Source: an uncultured Pelagibacteraceae bacterium (GTDB lineage: Bacteria; Pseudomonadota; Alphaproteobacteria; Pelagibacterales; Pelagibacteraceae). Taken from it: a stretch of 64,000 bases of DNA. This document shows positions 45,484 to 53,992 of the stretch, one piece after another. A program made the position numbers and the translations under genes. The stretch is taken from assembly GCA_902570125.1 (NCBI GenBank), contig CACFXK010000001.1, positions 124,001 through 188,000 of the forward strand. The letters are read 5' to 3'. The notes beneath the pieces were generated by a model. It ran no database searches. It saw only the letters and a program-made list of their open reading frames with translations, and was not told the origin of the DNA. Numbering within the stretch: the first letter of the stretch is position 1; each line of letters starts with the position of its first letter.

Positions 45484-46332
45484 TTAGTTGTTTAAGGTTC
45501 TTTTGAAACACTCAATTGTATTTTTTAACAAACAAGCAATTGTCATTGGTCCAACTCCACCTGGAACTGGAGTTAAAGCTTTTGCAACTTTTGAAACTTC
45601 TTCAAAATCAACATCGCCTACCAGACCATTTTCTGTTTTGTTTATTCCAACATCAATAACTATTGCATCTTTTTTCACCCAATTACCTTTTATAAGTTCA
45701 GGAATCCCAACTGCAGCCACAATAACATCTGCCTCTAAACATTCATGTTGAAGGTCTTTAGTTTTTGAGTGAGTAATTGTAACTGTACAATCTTCTTGAA
45801 GTAATAGCTGTGCCATCGCTTTACCATTCAAGTTTGACCGCCCAATCATTACAGCTTTTTTCCCTGTTAAGTTAGGTTCTATTTTTTTTAATAAATAGTA
45901 ACACCCAAGAGGTGTACAAGGAATTGAACCTTGGTATCCAGATGAAAGGTTACCAACATTCATAGGATGTAAACCATCAACATCTTTATGTGGTGAAATA
46001 GTTTCTATAACGTGTTGCTTGTTAATATGTTTTGGGAGTGGCAATTGAACCAAAATCCCTGAAACAGTTTCATCTTTATTAAGTTCTTCAATTTTATCTA
46101 AGACTGTTTTTTCATCTACAGTGTCTGGGTATTTAATAACTTCAGATTTTAAACCAACTTGCGTTGCTGATTTTTCTTTATTTCTTACATAAATCTGACT
46201 TGGAGCCAAATCTCCAATTAATATCACTGTAAGACCAGGAACTTTGTTGTATTTTTCTCTCAGGCCTTCTACTTCTGTTTTTAATTCTTCTCTAAGTTCA
46301 GCCGATTGTTTTTTTCCGTCTATTAAAATCAT
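45484..46332 (-). CDS. folD: Bifunctional methylenetetrahydrofolate dehydrogenase/cyclohydrolase
   Basis: Interconverts methylene-, methenyl- and formyl-THF (282 aa). I start at the ATG at 46,330-46,332 (MILIDGKKQSAELR); the frame extends 14 codons further but that overlaps the YggT gene and is not conserved. Seen: the YVRNKEKSATQVGL catalytic Lys context, GILVQLPLPKHI, DVDGLHPMNVG, VMIGRSNLNGKAMAQLL and the PVPGGVGPMTIACLLKNT close. Folate one-carbon flow also receives the methyl group released by DmdA. Confidence 0.96.
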   Translation of the reverse strand: MILIDGKKQSAELREELKTEVEGLREKYNKVPGLTVILIGDLAPSQIYVRNKEKSATQVGLKSEVIKYPDTVDEKTVLDKIEELNKDETVSGILVQLPLPKHINKQHVIETISPHKDVDGLHPMNVGNLSSGYQGSIPCTPLGCYYLLKKIEPNLTGKKAVMIGRSNLNGKAMAQLLLQEDCTVTITHSKTKDLQHECLEADVIVAAVGIPELIKGNWVKKDAIVIDVGINKTENGLVGDVDFEEVSKVAKALTPVPGGVGPMTIACLLKNTIECFKRTLNN

Positions 46333-46337
46333 GATTA

Positions 46338-46628
46338 TTAAAAAATAAGTGGTGCTATGTAGAGTTTCATACACATTTCTACAAACCAGATCAACAAAAG
46401 AAGAATGATAGGTGATATATCAAAAGCACCAAGACTTGGCAAAAAACCCCTTATTTTATTAAGTATTGGATCAGTGAGCTTATAAGTAAACTCTAATATT
46501 GAATAAACAAATCTATTTGAAGTATTTAAGACATTAAAAGCTATTAACCAACTTATAACAACGTTAGCGATTACTACATAAGAATACAATTTTAATAATT
46601 GTAAAGCTAAGTAAAAAATAGCTATCAT
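46338..46628 (-). CDS. YggT family membrane protein
   Basis: A 96-aa protein with two membrane helices (about residues 12-34 and 70-92). The family motif is seen in YVVIANVVISWLIAFNV and YKLTDPILNKIRGFLPSLGAFDISPIIL (its TDPILNKIRGFLP part is diagnostic). YggT proteins are linked to cell division, potassium/osmotic resistance or cytochrome assembly. It overlaps the MscS gene by 4 bases. Confidence 0.9.
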   Translation of the reverse strand: MIAIFYLALQLLKLYSYVVIANVVISWLIAFNVLNTSNRFVYSILEFTYKLTDPILNKIRGFLPSLGAFDISPIILLLLIWFVEMCMKLYIAPLIF

Positions 46629-47710
46629 TTCTTTTCTACGTATACTGAAGTGCTTGGGAAAGCAAAAGATGCTTTATTACCCTCAACAATTTCTTTAATT
46701 TTAATTGCCAGTCTTTCTTTAACCAACAACATCTCACTCCAACTATTTGTTTTTGTATAACATCTTATATACATATCTATTGAGCTATCAGCAAATTTAT
46801 CAACCCTAACAGAAACACCAACTTTAGTATCATAATCTTCTGAACTATTTATAAAGTCTTCTATCTCATTTCGTATGGTTTTTAATTGTTCAACGGTAGA
46901 GTCATACTGAAGTGTTATCGTCCAACTAATTCTCCAATTTGTAATTTGACTTTTATTAATTACAGCATTCTCTGCAAACTGGAAATTTGGAATAATTGCT
47001 AAAGACTTGTCAAATTTTCTTATAACAGTTGATCTAAAACCTATTTTTTCAACTACACCCTCGATTATTCCTTCAACTTCAATCCAATCACCCATTTTAA
47101 ATCTTTTTTCAACAAGTACTAAAATTCCTGATATTAAATTTTTGAATAAATCTTGTGCTCCTAAGGCAACTGCAACACCGAATAAACCAAGTCCCGCAAT
47201 AATTGGACCAATTTTTATTCCCCATAATTCTAAAACAGCTGCAGCACCTAAGATTAAAATTAAAATTTTTAATGATTTGATAATCCAGCCAATTAATTCT
47301 CTAGTTAAAATCTTATCAAATCCACTTAGTATGTAGGAAATTGGTTCGATAATTTGGTGAATAATCCAAAAAAGTAAAATTGTAATTAACGTTCTATTTA
47401 CGTTGTCTAAAAATAACCTCGTATCTTCTGCAAAAGACATGTAGTAACTTGCAAAAAATACTCCAAGAACAATTGGAAGAAATCTAGCTGGTCCCTCCAT
47501 TGCCTTAACGAAAGTATCATCAAGTTTATTTGTTGTTCTTTTAGTAATAAGTTCTAATTTTTTAATGATTAATTTGCTAATTAACCCTCTAAAAACTAAG
47601 AATATAAAGAATATTCCAAGACCTATTAAGATCTCAACAAAGTTTACACCTAAAATTCCCTTTTGCCATACAGACAAAAAAAGTCCAGAAAAATTCTCAA
47701 AAACACCCAT
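46625..47710 (-). CDS. Small-conductance mechanosensitive channel (MscS family)
   Basis: A 361-aa channel with about five membrane helices. The pore helix and beta domain are recognised from GLFGVAVALGAQDLFKNLISG, VEKRFKMGDWIEVEGIIEGVVEKIGFRST (partly) and KSLAIIPNFQFAENAVINKSQ. Roughly residues 255-360 form the cytosolic alpha/beta vestibule. Opens on hypo-osmotic shock. Read with yggT and folD downstream; lies 2 bases after hemD. Confidence 0.93.
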   Translation of the reverse strand: MGVFENFSGLFLSVWQKGILGVNFVEILIGLGIFFIFLVFRGLISKLIIKKLELITKRTTNKLDDTFVKAMEGPARFLPIVLGVFFASYYMSFAEDTRLFLDNVNRTLITILLFWIIHQIIEPISYILSGFDKILTRELIGWIIKSLKILILILGAAAVLELWGIKIGPIIAGLGLFGVAVALGAQDLFKNLISGILVLVEKRFKMGDWIEVEGIIEGVVEKIGFRSTVIRKFDKSLAIIPNFQFAENAVINKSQITNWRISWTITLQYDSTVEQLKTIRNEIEDFINSSEDYDTKVGVSVRVDKFADSSIDMYIRCYTKTNSWSEMLLVKERLAIKIKEIVEGNKASFAFPSTSVYVEKK

Positions 47711-47712
47711 GG

Positions 47713-48411
47713 CTAAATTTTATATAGCAAAAACTCTTCTTCACCAGAGTTAAATAGAAAAATTTTTTTCCACTTGATCTCATTTAAAATTGCTGATGCT
47801 TTTTCACCCATACACATCAAATTGGTATCCATCCAACTGTCTAAAAGATCATATTTTTTAAGTAAATTTAATAAACTCTTGGCGCTATTTTCTGAGTAGA
47901 CATAAATTATATCAGGGATTGAGGCTTTTAATTGTGCTCTAAATTCCTCTTTTATTTCTTGAGTTGATGAAACTGTATAGTTAATCAATCTCTTTAAAGA
48001 ATAACCTTCAGAAATGAGATCTTTATCTAACCTGCTCGAAACTATTTCTCCACTTACGTAAAGAAGTGATCCATTTTTTGGGTTGAAGTTTTGTAATATT
48101 AATTCTTTTAAATTATTTACGTTTCCTTCAGCAGAGATTATATTTTGAAAACCGTTTAGCTTTGCAACTTTTTCTGTTGCAGAGCCAACACAATAACATT
48201 CAATTTTTTTATCAATTCTATTTAAATCTAAATTCTTAATCGCATTTGAACTTGTAAATATTATTCCCTTAAATTGGCTATAGTCAGGTTCGTCGTATTT
48301 AATTGGTTCAACTTTTATCACAGGTAAATGAGAAACTTTATGCCCCAAAGAACTAAATCTTAATATTAATTCTTTACTATCCTCTAATGGTCTTGTTAAT
48401 AAAATATGCAT
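47713..48411 (-). CDS. hemD: Uroporphyrinogen-III synthase
   Basis: Cyclises hydroxymethylbilane to uroporphyrinogen III (232 aa). The family is weakly conserved, but the N-terminal ILLTRPLEDSKELILRFSSLGH, GIIFTSSNAI, CVGSATEKVAKLNGF and the YTVSST linker are typical, and it directly follows hemC with a 1-base gap, the standard pairing. Feeds heme for the cytochromes matured by the ccm genes in this window. Confidence 0.9.
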   Translation of the reverse strand: MHILLTRPLEDSKELILRFSSLGHKVSHLPVIKVEPIKYDEPDYSQFKGIIFTSSNAIKNLDLNRIDKKIECYCVGSATEKVAKLNGFQNIISAEGNVNNLKELILQNFNPKNGSLLYVSGEIVSSRLDKDLISEGYSLKRLINYTVSSTQEIKEEFRAQLKASIPDIIYVYSENSAKSLLNLLKKYDLLDSWMDTNLMCMGEKASAILNEIKWKKIFLFNSGEEEFLLYKI

Positions 48412-48412
48412 T

Positions 48413-49324
48413 TTACCTTTTATAAGATCCCTTTGACTCTAATTTCAATTTTTCTCCAATCTTAATACTTAAATCTTTAACCTTTGTTTTATTTTCACTT
48501 TCTTCAACAAAAAATCTTTGTTTGCCATCTACTGAAAAGAGTTCTGCTTTTATATTTACAACATCTTTATCAATCTTTGCATACACACCAACTGCTGTAT
48601 CGCAGTCACCCTCGAGTATTTTTAAGATTTTTCTTTCAGCATTTGCAATAATTCTGGACTGATCATCATTAATCTTTTCTAAGATATTAATTATTTCTTG
48701 ATCGTTTTCTCTACATTGTATGGCAATAATACCTTGTCCTGCACATGGTATTAGTTCTTCAGTATTAAATTCATGTGTAATTTTATTTGTCAAACCTAAA
48801 GCCTCAATGCCAGCTTTAGAAAGTAAAATTGCATCGTAATCTCCATTCTCTAATTTCTTGATCCTAGTATCCACATTTCCTCTTATTAGTTTATAATTCA
48901 GATCTGATCTAATACTTTTTAATTGGTATTCCCTTCTGTAAGAAGAAGTGCCTATTATCGAATTAGGTTTAAGATTTTGAAAATTTACATTATCGTTACT
49001 AATAAAAATTTCATTGGGGGAATTTCTTTTTAAATAAAAATTAGTTATTAGCCCCTCTGTTTCAATCGATGGCATATCTTTTAAAGCATGAACAGCTATG
49101 TCAATATTATTATTAGTTAATTCTATTTCAATTTTTTTTGAAAATAATCCTTTTCCTCCAATGTTTGACAGCCTGTCCTTTTGGTTTTCATCTCCACTTG
49201 TAACTATTTTTTTTGTTTCTATGTGGGTTGATGAAACTTTTTTGAGATGGTTTATCACTTTTTCAGTATAAATTTGAGCTAACTGACTTCCCCGAGTACC
49301 AATAATAAATTTATTCCTTTTCAT
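48413..49324 (-). CDS. hemC: Porphobilinogen deaminase (hydroxymethylbilane synthase)
   Basis: Polymerises four porphobilinogens (303 aa). Seen: IGTRGSQLAQIYTEKV at the start, HALKDMPS with its catalytic Asp, IGTSSYRREYQL, RGNVDTRIKKL, and the dipyrromethane-binding Cys in EGDCDTAVGVYA (near residue 240). Divergent from tsaD across a 54-base AT-rich gap, so both promoters lie there. Confidence 0.97.
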   Translation of the reverse strand: MKRNKFIIGTRGSQLAQIYTEKVINHLKKVSSTHIETKKIVTSGDENQKDRLSNIGGKGLFSKKIEIELTNNNIDIAVHALKDMPSIETEGLITNFYLKRNSPNEIFISNDNVNFQNLKPNSIIGTSSYRREYQLKSIRSDLNYKLIRGNVDTRIKKLENGDYDAILLSKAGIEALGLTNKITHEFNTEELIPCAGQGIIAIQCRENDQEIINILEKINDDQSRIIANAERKILKILEGDCDTAVGVYAKIDKDVVNIKAELFSVDGKQRFFVEESENKTKVKDLSIKIGEKLKLESKGSYKR

Positions 49325-49378
49325 AATTCTTATTTTTATTACATTCTTATAGTTTAATTGTATTAATTATAAATATTT

Positions 49379-50452
49379 ATGAATGAAAAAAAAATAATCC
49401 TTGGAATTGAGACAAGTTGCGATGAAACAGCGGTATCAATCATAGAAGAAGATAAAAACGGTAAGATAAAAATATTATCTAATGTAGTTTCAAGTCAGTT
49501 TGATATTCATAAAGAATTTGGAGGTGTGGTTCCTGAGCTTGCAGCACGATCTCATGTTGAAAAAATTGATTTAATTGCAAAAAAAGCAATTAATGAAAGC
49601 GGTATAAATTTAAATGATGTTTCTGCAATTGCTTCAACATCTGGTCCAGGCTTAATTGTTTGCCTTACTGTTGGTTTAAATTTTGGCAAAGCATTATCTG
49701 CAAGCCTTAATATACCTTTTATTGGCGTAAACCATCTTGAAGGACATGCGTTAAGTCCAAAACTTAATACAAGTTTAGATTTTCCATATTTATTATTATT
49801 AATTTCAGGAGGACATACGCAATATCTTAGTGTGAATGGACTTGGAAAATATAAAAGATTAGGAACAACAATTGATGATGCTTTAGGAGAAGCATTTGAC
49901 AAAACCGCAAAACTTTTAGGTATTGAATTTCCAGGAGGACCAAAGTTAGAAAGTTTTGCAGAACAGGGAGATGCAAATAAATTTAAACTTCCTAAACCAA
50001 TTATAAATAAAGGGGGATGTAATTTATCATTTGCAGGTCTTAAAACAGCCATTTTAAGGATATCAAGCACTATAAAATCTAAACAAGAAAAATATGATCT
50101 TGCAGCATCTTTTCAAAAAACAATTGAAGAAATTTTAGAAGTAAAAACACAAATAGCATTTGATGAGTTCAAAAAGACTAGCAAAAAGAAAAGTAAAACT
50201 TTTGTGATCGCTGGAGGTGTTGCTGCCAATGAAGGTATTAGAAAAAAATTAATAAAAGTATGTAAGAAGAATAATTTTAGACCAATTTTCCCTGAACCAA
50301 AATTATGTGGAGATAATGCAGCCATGATTGCACTTGTTGGTCTCGAAAAGTTTAAAATCAAAAAATTTGATAATTTAGATCTTCCTGCAAGTCCAAGACT
50401 ACCACTTGACGAAAAAGCAAAGTTTTTAAAAGGAGCAGGAGTAAGATTATAA
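49379..50452 (+). CDS. tsaD: tRNA N6-threonylcarbamoyladenosine synthase subunit TsaD
   Basis: Metal-dependent ASKHA-fold transferase that makes t6A37 on ANN-decoding tRNAs (357 aa). Seen: LGIETSCDETAVSI, VVPELAARSHVEKI, the metal ligands in NHLEGHALSP, LLLLISGGHTQYL, GTTIDDALGEAFDKTAKLLG (GEAFDK core), GVAANEGIRKKL and CGDNAAMIALVG. Stop codon is followed immediately by a tiny ORF, then an EVE-domain gene. Confidence 0.97.
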   Translation: MNEKKIILGIETSCDETAVSIIEEDKNGKIKILSNVVSSQFDIHKEFGGVVPELAARSHVEKIDLIAKKAINESGINLNDVSAIASTSGPGLIVCLTVGLNFGKALSASLNIPFIGVNHLEGHALSPKLNTSLDFPYLLLLISGGHTQYLSVNGLGKYKRLGTTIDDALGEAFDKTAKLLGIEFPGGPKLESFAEQGDANKFKLPKPIINKGGCNLSFAGLKTAILRISSTIKSKQEKYDLAASFQKTIEEILEVKTQIAFDEFKKTSKKKSKTFVIAGGVAANEGIRKKLIKVCKKNNFRPIFPEPKLCGDNAAMIALVGLEKFKIKKFDNLDLPASPRLPLDEKAKFLKGAGVRL

Positions 50453-50569
50453 ATGTCAAAAAGATATAGTGGCAAATCATTTAAGGATGCTAGCGTAATG
50501 AAACAAGCTAAACTTTCTTTAAAGGAAAAAAGAAAACTTAAAAAAGAAAAGAAAAAGAAAAAAAATTAA
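50453..50569 (+). CDS. 38-residue lysine-rich small protein
   Basis: A short ORF starts at the base after the tsaD stop and ends at the base before the EVE-domain ATG, so it fills the spacer exactly. It begins MSKRYSGKSFKDASVMKQAK and its last 20 residues are mostly Lys, Arg, Glu and Leu, ending in a run of Lys then Asn. The exact packing, with no spare base on either side, supports real translation. It resembles no family I can name; a strongly basic helix that binds RNA or ribosomes is plausible but unproven. Confidence 0.6.
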   Translation: MSKRYSGKSFKDASVMKQAKLSLKEKRKLKKEKKKKKN

Positions 50570-50986
50570 ATGCAGTATTGGTTAGTGAAATCAGAACCAG
50601 ATGTATGGTCAATTGATCAACAAATTAAAGCTGGAGAAAAAGGAGCAGACTGGGATGGTGTAAGAAATTATCAAGCAGCAAATAACTTAAAAAAAATGGA
50701 AAAAGGAGATCTTTGTTTTTTTTATCATTCTAATATTGGAAAAGAGATAGTTGGTATAGTCGAAGTTATTAAAACAGCATTCATTGATCCAACGGATAAG
50801 GAAAAAAGATTTGTTGCAGTTAAAGTTAGATTTAAAAGAAAACTTCAAAATCCTGTAACACTTGAAAACATCAAAAAAACAAAGGCTTTAGAGAACTTAT
50901 CTCTAATTAGACAAAGTAGACTGTCTGTAATGCCTATTGATACTAAAAGCTGGAAAATAATTTTGAAGATGGGTAGAATTAATTAA
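50570..50986 (+). CDS. EVE (PUA-like) domain protein
   Basis: A 138-aa stand-alone EVE domain. Seen: [57 protein letters not shown] (its GVRNYQARN-like core and FYHS are hallmarks) and [16 protein letters not shown] domains bind modified bases in RNA or DNA; the stand-alone form near tsaD is common in alphaproteobacteria and is probably linked to RNA modification. Followed by acs after 10 bases. Confidence 0.93.
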   Translation: MQYWLVKSEPDVWSIDQQIKAGEKGADWDGVRNYQAANNLKKMEKGDLCFFYHSNIGKEIVGIVEVIKTAFIDPTDKEKRFVAVKVRFKRKLQNPVTLENIKKTKALENLSLIRQSRLSVMPIDTKSWKIILKMGRIN

Positions 50987-50996
50987 AAAAAAATTC

Positions 50997-52982
50997 ATGT
51001 CTAAGAAAAAAAAAGTTAAAAAAAAGGTTATCTCTAAAAAACCTAAAGAGACAATTTATAAAACTAAGAAAGAATGGATAAGTAGAGCTACAGTTAACAA
51101 ATCTCAATATACAAAAAAATATAACGAGTCGATTAGAGATAACGATGGATTTTGGAAAAAGGAAGGTAAAAGAATTAATTGGATTAAACCTTATAAAAAA
51201 ATTAAAGACGTTAAATATAGTAAAGATGATGTTCATATCAAATGGTTCTATGATGGTACTTTAAATGCCTCAGCGAATTGCATTGATAGGCATATTAAAA
51301 AAAATGCTAATAAGACTGCAATTATATGGGTAGGAGACGATCCAAAAGTTCAAAAAAAAATTACATATAAAGAACTTCATAAAGAAGTTTCAAAAGCAGC
51401 AAATGGATTAAAAAATCTGGGAGTTCAAAAAGGTGATAGAGTAACAATTTATCTTACCATGATACCAGAGCTTGCCTACACAATGCTTGCATGTGCTAGA
51501 ATAGGTGCAGTTCACTCCATAATATTTGGAGGTTTTTCACCAGATAGCATTTCAGGTAGAATTAATGATTGCGAATCTGATTATGTTATAACTGCGGATG
51601 AGGGCGTAAGAGGAGGCAAAACAATCCCTTTAAAATCTATTACAGATGAAGCTTTACAAAGCTGTCCCAACGTAAAGAAATGTATCGTTGTAAAGAGAAC
51701 AGGCACCAAAAAAATTGATTGGTACAATGATCGTGATGTTTGGTATCACAAAATGATAAGTAAAGTCTCAGCAAAATGTGAGCCTGAAGAAATGAATGCT
51801 GAAGATCCATTATTCATTCTTTACACATCTGGTTCAACTGGTAAACCAAAAGGTGTACTACATACAACTGGCGGATACATGGTTTATGCATCAATGACTC
51901 ACCAATATATTTTTAATTATAAACCTAAAGATATTTACTGGTGCACAGCTGATATAGGTTGGGTTACTGGACACAGTTATATTATTTATGGTCCACTTGC
52001 TAACGGTGCAACTACAATTATGTTTGAAGGAATACCTACTTATCCTGATACATCTAGATGGTGGCAAATAGTTGATAAATACAAAGTTAATATTTTTTAT
52101 ACAGCTCCAACAGCAATCAGAGCTTTAATGAGGGAAGGTGATAAACCTGTAAAGAAAACATCTAGAAAAACTTTAAAACTTTTAGGTACTGTTGGTGAAC
52201 CAATTAACCCTGAAGCTTGGGAATGGTATTATAAAACTGTTGGTGATAGTAGATGCCCGATCGTTGATACTTGGTGGCAAACAGAAACTGGTGGAATTTT
52301 GATCAGTCCTCAAACTGGGGCGATCGATTTAAAACCTGGTTCTGCAACAAAACCATTTTATGGAATTAAACCCGAGATCCTAGATAAAGATGGCAAGGTT
52401 TTAAAAGGAGAAGCACAAGGTAGACTTTGTATTTCACAATCGTGGCCTGGACAAATGAGAAGTGTCTATGGAGACCATCAAAGATTTATAGATACTTATT
52501 TTTCTCAGTTTGATGGGAAGTACTTTACTGGTGATGGCTGCAGAAGAGATAAGGATGGATACTATTGGATTACTGGAAGAGTAGATGATGTAATTATTGT
52601 TTCTGGACATAATTTAGGTACTGCAGAAATTGAAAGTGCGTTTGTAGCTCATCCAAAAGTAGCTGAAGCAGCAGTAGTTGGATATCCACATGATATAAAA
52701 GGAAACGGGCTTTACTGTTATGTTACTTTAAATGCTGGAGAAAAAAGCACTCTTGATTTAGAGAGAGATTTAAAACTTTGGGTTAGGAAACAAATCGGTC
52801 CAATAGCAACTCCGGACCTAATTCAATTTGCACCAGGACTGCCAAAAACAAGATCGGGTAAAATAATGAGAAGAATTCTGAGAAAAATTGCTGCCAATGA
52901 ACATGGTCAATTAGGAGATACAACTACTTTAGCTGATCCCTCTGTTGTTGAAAGCTTGGTAGATAATAGGAAAAATATCTAG
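50997..52982 (+). CDS. acs: Acetyl-CoA synthetase
   Basis: AMP-forming acetate activation (661 aa). Seen: [51 protein letters not shown] (AMP loop [10 protein letters not shown]), [29 protein letters not shown] and the acetylatable catalytic Lys in [16 protein letters not shown]. The N-terminal 20 residues are an unusual Lys-rich stretch absent from most Acs. It sits near a DUF4212/solute symporter pair, so acetate uptake and activation may be linked. Its 3' end overlaps the convergent hypothetical gene by 4 bases. Confidence 0.97.
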   Translation: MSKKKKVKKKVISKKPKETIYKTKKEWISRATVNKSQYTKKYNESIRDNDGFWKKEGKRINWIKPYKKIKDVKYSKDDVHIKWFYDGTLNASANCIDRHIKKNANKTAIIWVGDDPKVQKKITYKELHKEVSKAANGLKNLGVQKGDRVTIYLTMIPELAYTMLACARIGAVHSIIFGGFSPDSISGRINDCESDYVITADEGVRGGKTIPLKSITDEALQSCPNVKKCIVVKRTGTKKIDWYNDRDVWYHKMISKVSAKCEPEEMNAEDPLFILYTSGSTGKPKGVLHTTGGYMVYASMTHQYIFNYKPKDIYWCTADIGWVTGHSYIIYGPLANGATTIMFEGIPTYPDTSRWWQIVDKYKVNIFYTAPTAIRALMREGDKPVKKTSRKTLKLLGTVGEPINPEAWEWYYKTVGDSRCPIVDTWWQTETGGILISPQTGAIDLKPGSATKPFYGIKPEILDKDGKVLKGEAQGRLCISQSWPGQMRSVYGDHQRFIDTYFSQFDGKYFTGDGCRRDKDGYYWITGRVDDVIIVSGHNLGTAEIESAFVAHPKVAEAAVVGYPHDIKGNGLYCYVTLNAGEKSTLDLERDLKLWVRKQIGPIATPDLIQFAPGLPKTRSGKIMRRILRKIAANEHGQLGDTTTLADPSVVESLVDNRKNI

Positions 52983-53605
52983 ATCTTTATTAGTTTAGAA
53001 AACTCTTCCTTAATATTGTCCCATTTCAAAATCATAGAATTAAGGACTATCTTTCTATCTATAGACTTTAGTTCAGTAGCTACTGGGGCCCAATTATATA
53101 ATGCAAGAGCACTTTCATTGAATGGCCAAGACTTATAATAGTCATCCCATTTAATTTGATCTAATCTTTTCTGAAAACTAGCTCTCGCTTCATCAACAAT
53201 CTCTTTGGGCATTCCATTCTCTGATTCTTTATCCAAAATATTATTATAAATTTCAGAGGCTTTATTAGTTTCTCGAAAATTATAAAAAACATTTAAATAC
53301 GAAATAGTGTAAAAAGATAAATCTTGAAGTGAAATTGCGTAAATGTTCCATTTGGCTGTGTTAATTGATTTTAAAAATTTTTCATCATCAAAATGGAGAA
53401 CCCATTTAGTGCCCATTCTTGTTTTCAAATAGTTATATAAAGTAACTTGTGATACCCATGCTGATTTTTGCTGAATAAATTCTTTCAAATCATCAACATT
53501 CTTTATTTTTTTCTTTGGCAAAATGCCTTTAAACATTGCAACTAAATAAACTTTGAAATCTTCAAGTTTTATATCTTTTAAGTTGAATCTGTATTTAAGG
53601 GCCAT
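52979..53605 (-). CDS. Hypothetical protein, soluble, helix-rich
   Basis: A 208-aa protein without signal peptide or membrane helix. It is rich in Trp, Tyr, Lys and Ile, with several amphipathic helices expected (for example [22 protein letters not shown]). I do not recognise a domain. It lies convergent to acs and divergent from the DUF4212 gene across a 120-base gap. Function unknown; the length and continuous frame support a real gene. Confidence 0.65.
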   Translation of the reverse strand: MALKYRFNLKDIKLEDFKVYLVAMFKGILPKKKIKNVDDLKEFIQQKSAWVSQVTLYNYLKTRMGTKWVLHFDDEKFLKSINTAKWNIYAISLQDLSFYTISYLNVFYNFRETNKASEIYNNILDKESENGMPKEIVDEARASFQKRLDQIKWDDYYKSWPFNESALALYNWAPVATELKSIDRKIVLNSMILKWDNIKEEFSKLIKI

Positions 53606-53725
53606 TTATCTACTTAATATGTTGATGTATAATGTAAAAATGACACAATATCGAGTGTTTTTAGGGGTTTAAATAAATTTGATTATCGGTATGGTTCTTT
53701 ATTTAACCTATAGGAGAGAGAAAAA

Positions 53726-53992
53726 ATGTCAAAACAAGAACAACACTGGGAAAAAACCAGGAATTTGCTCTTTATCACATTAGCAATTTGGTTTGTTTTC
53801 TCAATTGGCATCTTTCTTTTCGGAGCCGAAATGCAAGAATCAAGCATTAGACCATTTGGATATCCTTTAACGTATTGGTTTACATGTCAGGGATCGCTTG
53901 CAATCTTCGTCATTCTAATTTTCTGGTTTGCCGGTCGACAAGAGAAAATAGATGATGAATTCGGATTTACTGAAAGAGAGGGTGATCAATGA
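53726..53992 (+). CDS. DUF4212 small subunit of a sodium/solute symporter
   Basis: An 88-aa protein with two membrane helices (about residues 14-32 and 48-70) of the DUF4212 family. Seen: HWEKTRNLLFITLAIWFVFS and FGYPLTYWFTCQGSLAIFVILIFWFAGRQEKID, with the FPLTYWFAxQGSL-like family core. These small subunits partner with the large SSS symporter encoded next. A strong AGGAGA ribosome site lies 8-13 bases before the start, and a TATAAT occurs at 53,628-53,633. Overlaps the large subunit by 4 bases (ATGA). Confidence 0.92.
   Translation: MSKQEQHWEKTRNLLFITLAIWFVFSIGIFLFGAEMQESSIRPFGYPLTYWFTCQGSLAIFVILIFWFAGRQEKIDDEFGFTEREGDQ

Noticed and set aside
46333-46374. Earlier ATG for folD overlapping the YggT gene
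   Set aside because: The FolD family begins at MILIDGKK; the extra 14 residues have no conserved features and overlap the end of the YggT gene.
49552-50070. 172-residue open frame antisense to tsaD
   Set aside because: tsaD is certain over this span; the antisense frame has no recognisable domain.
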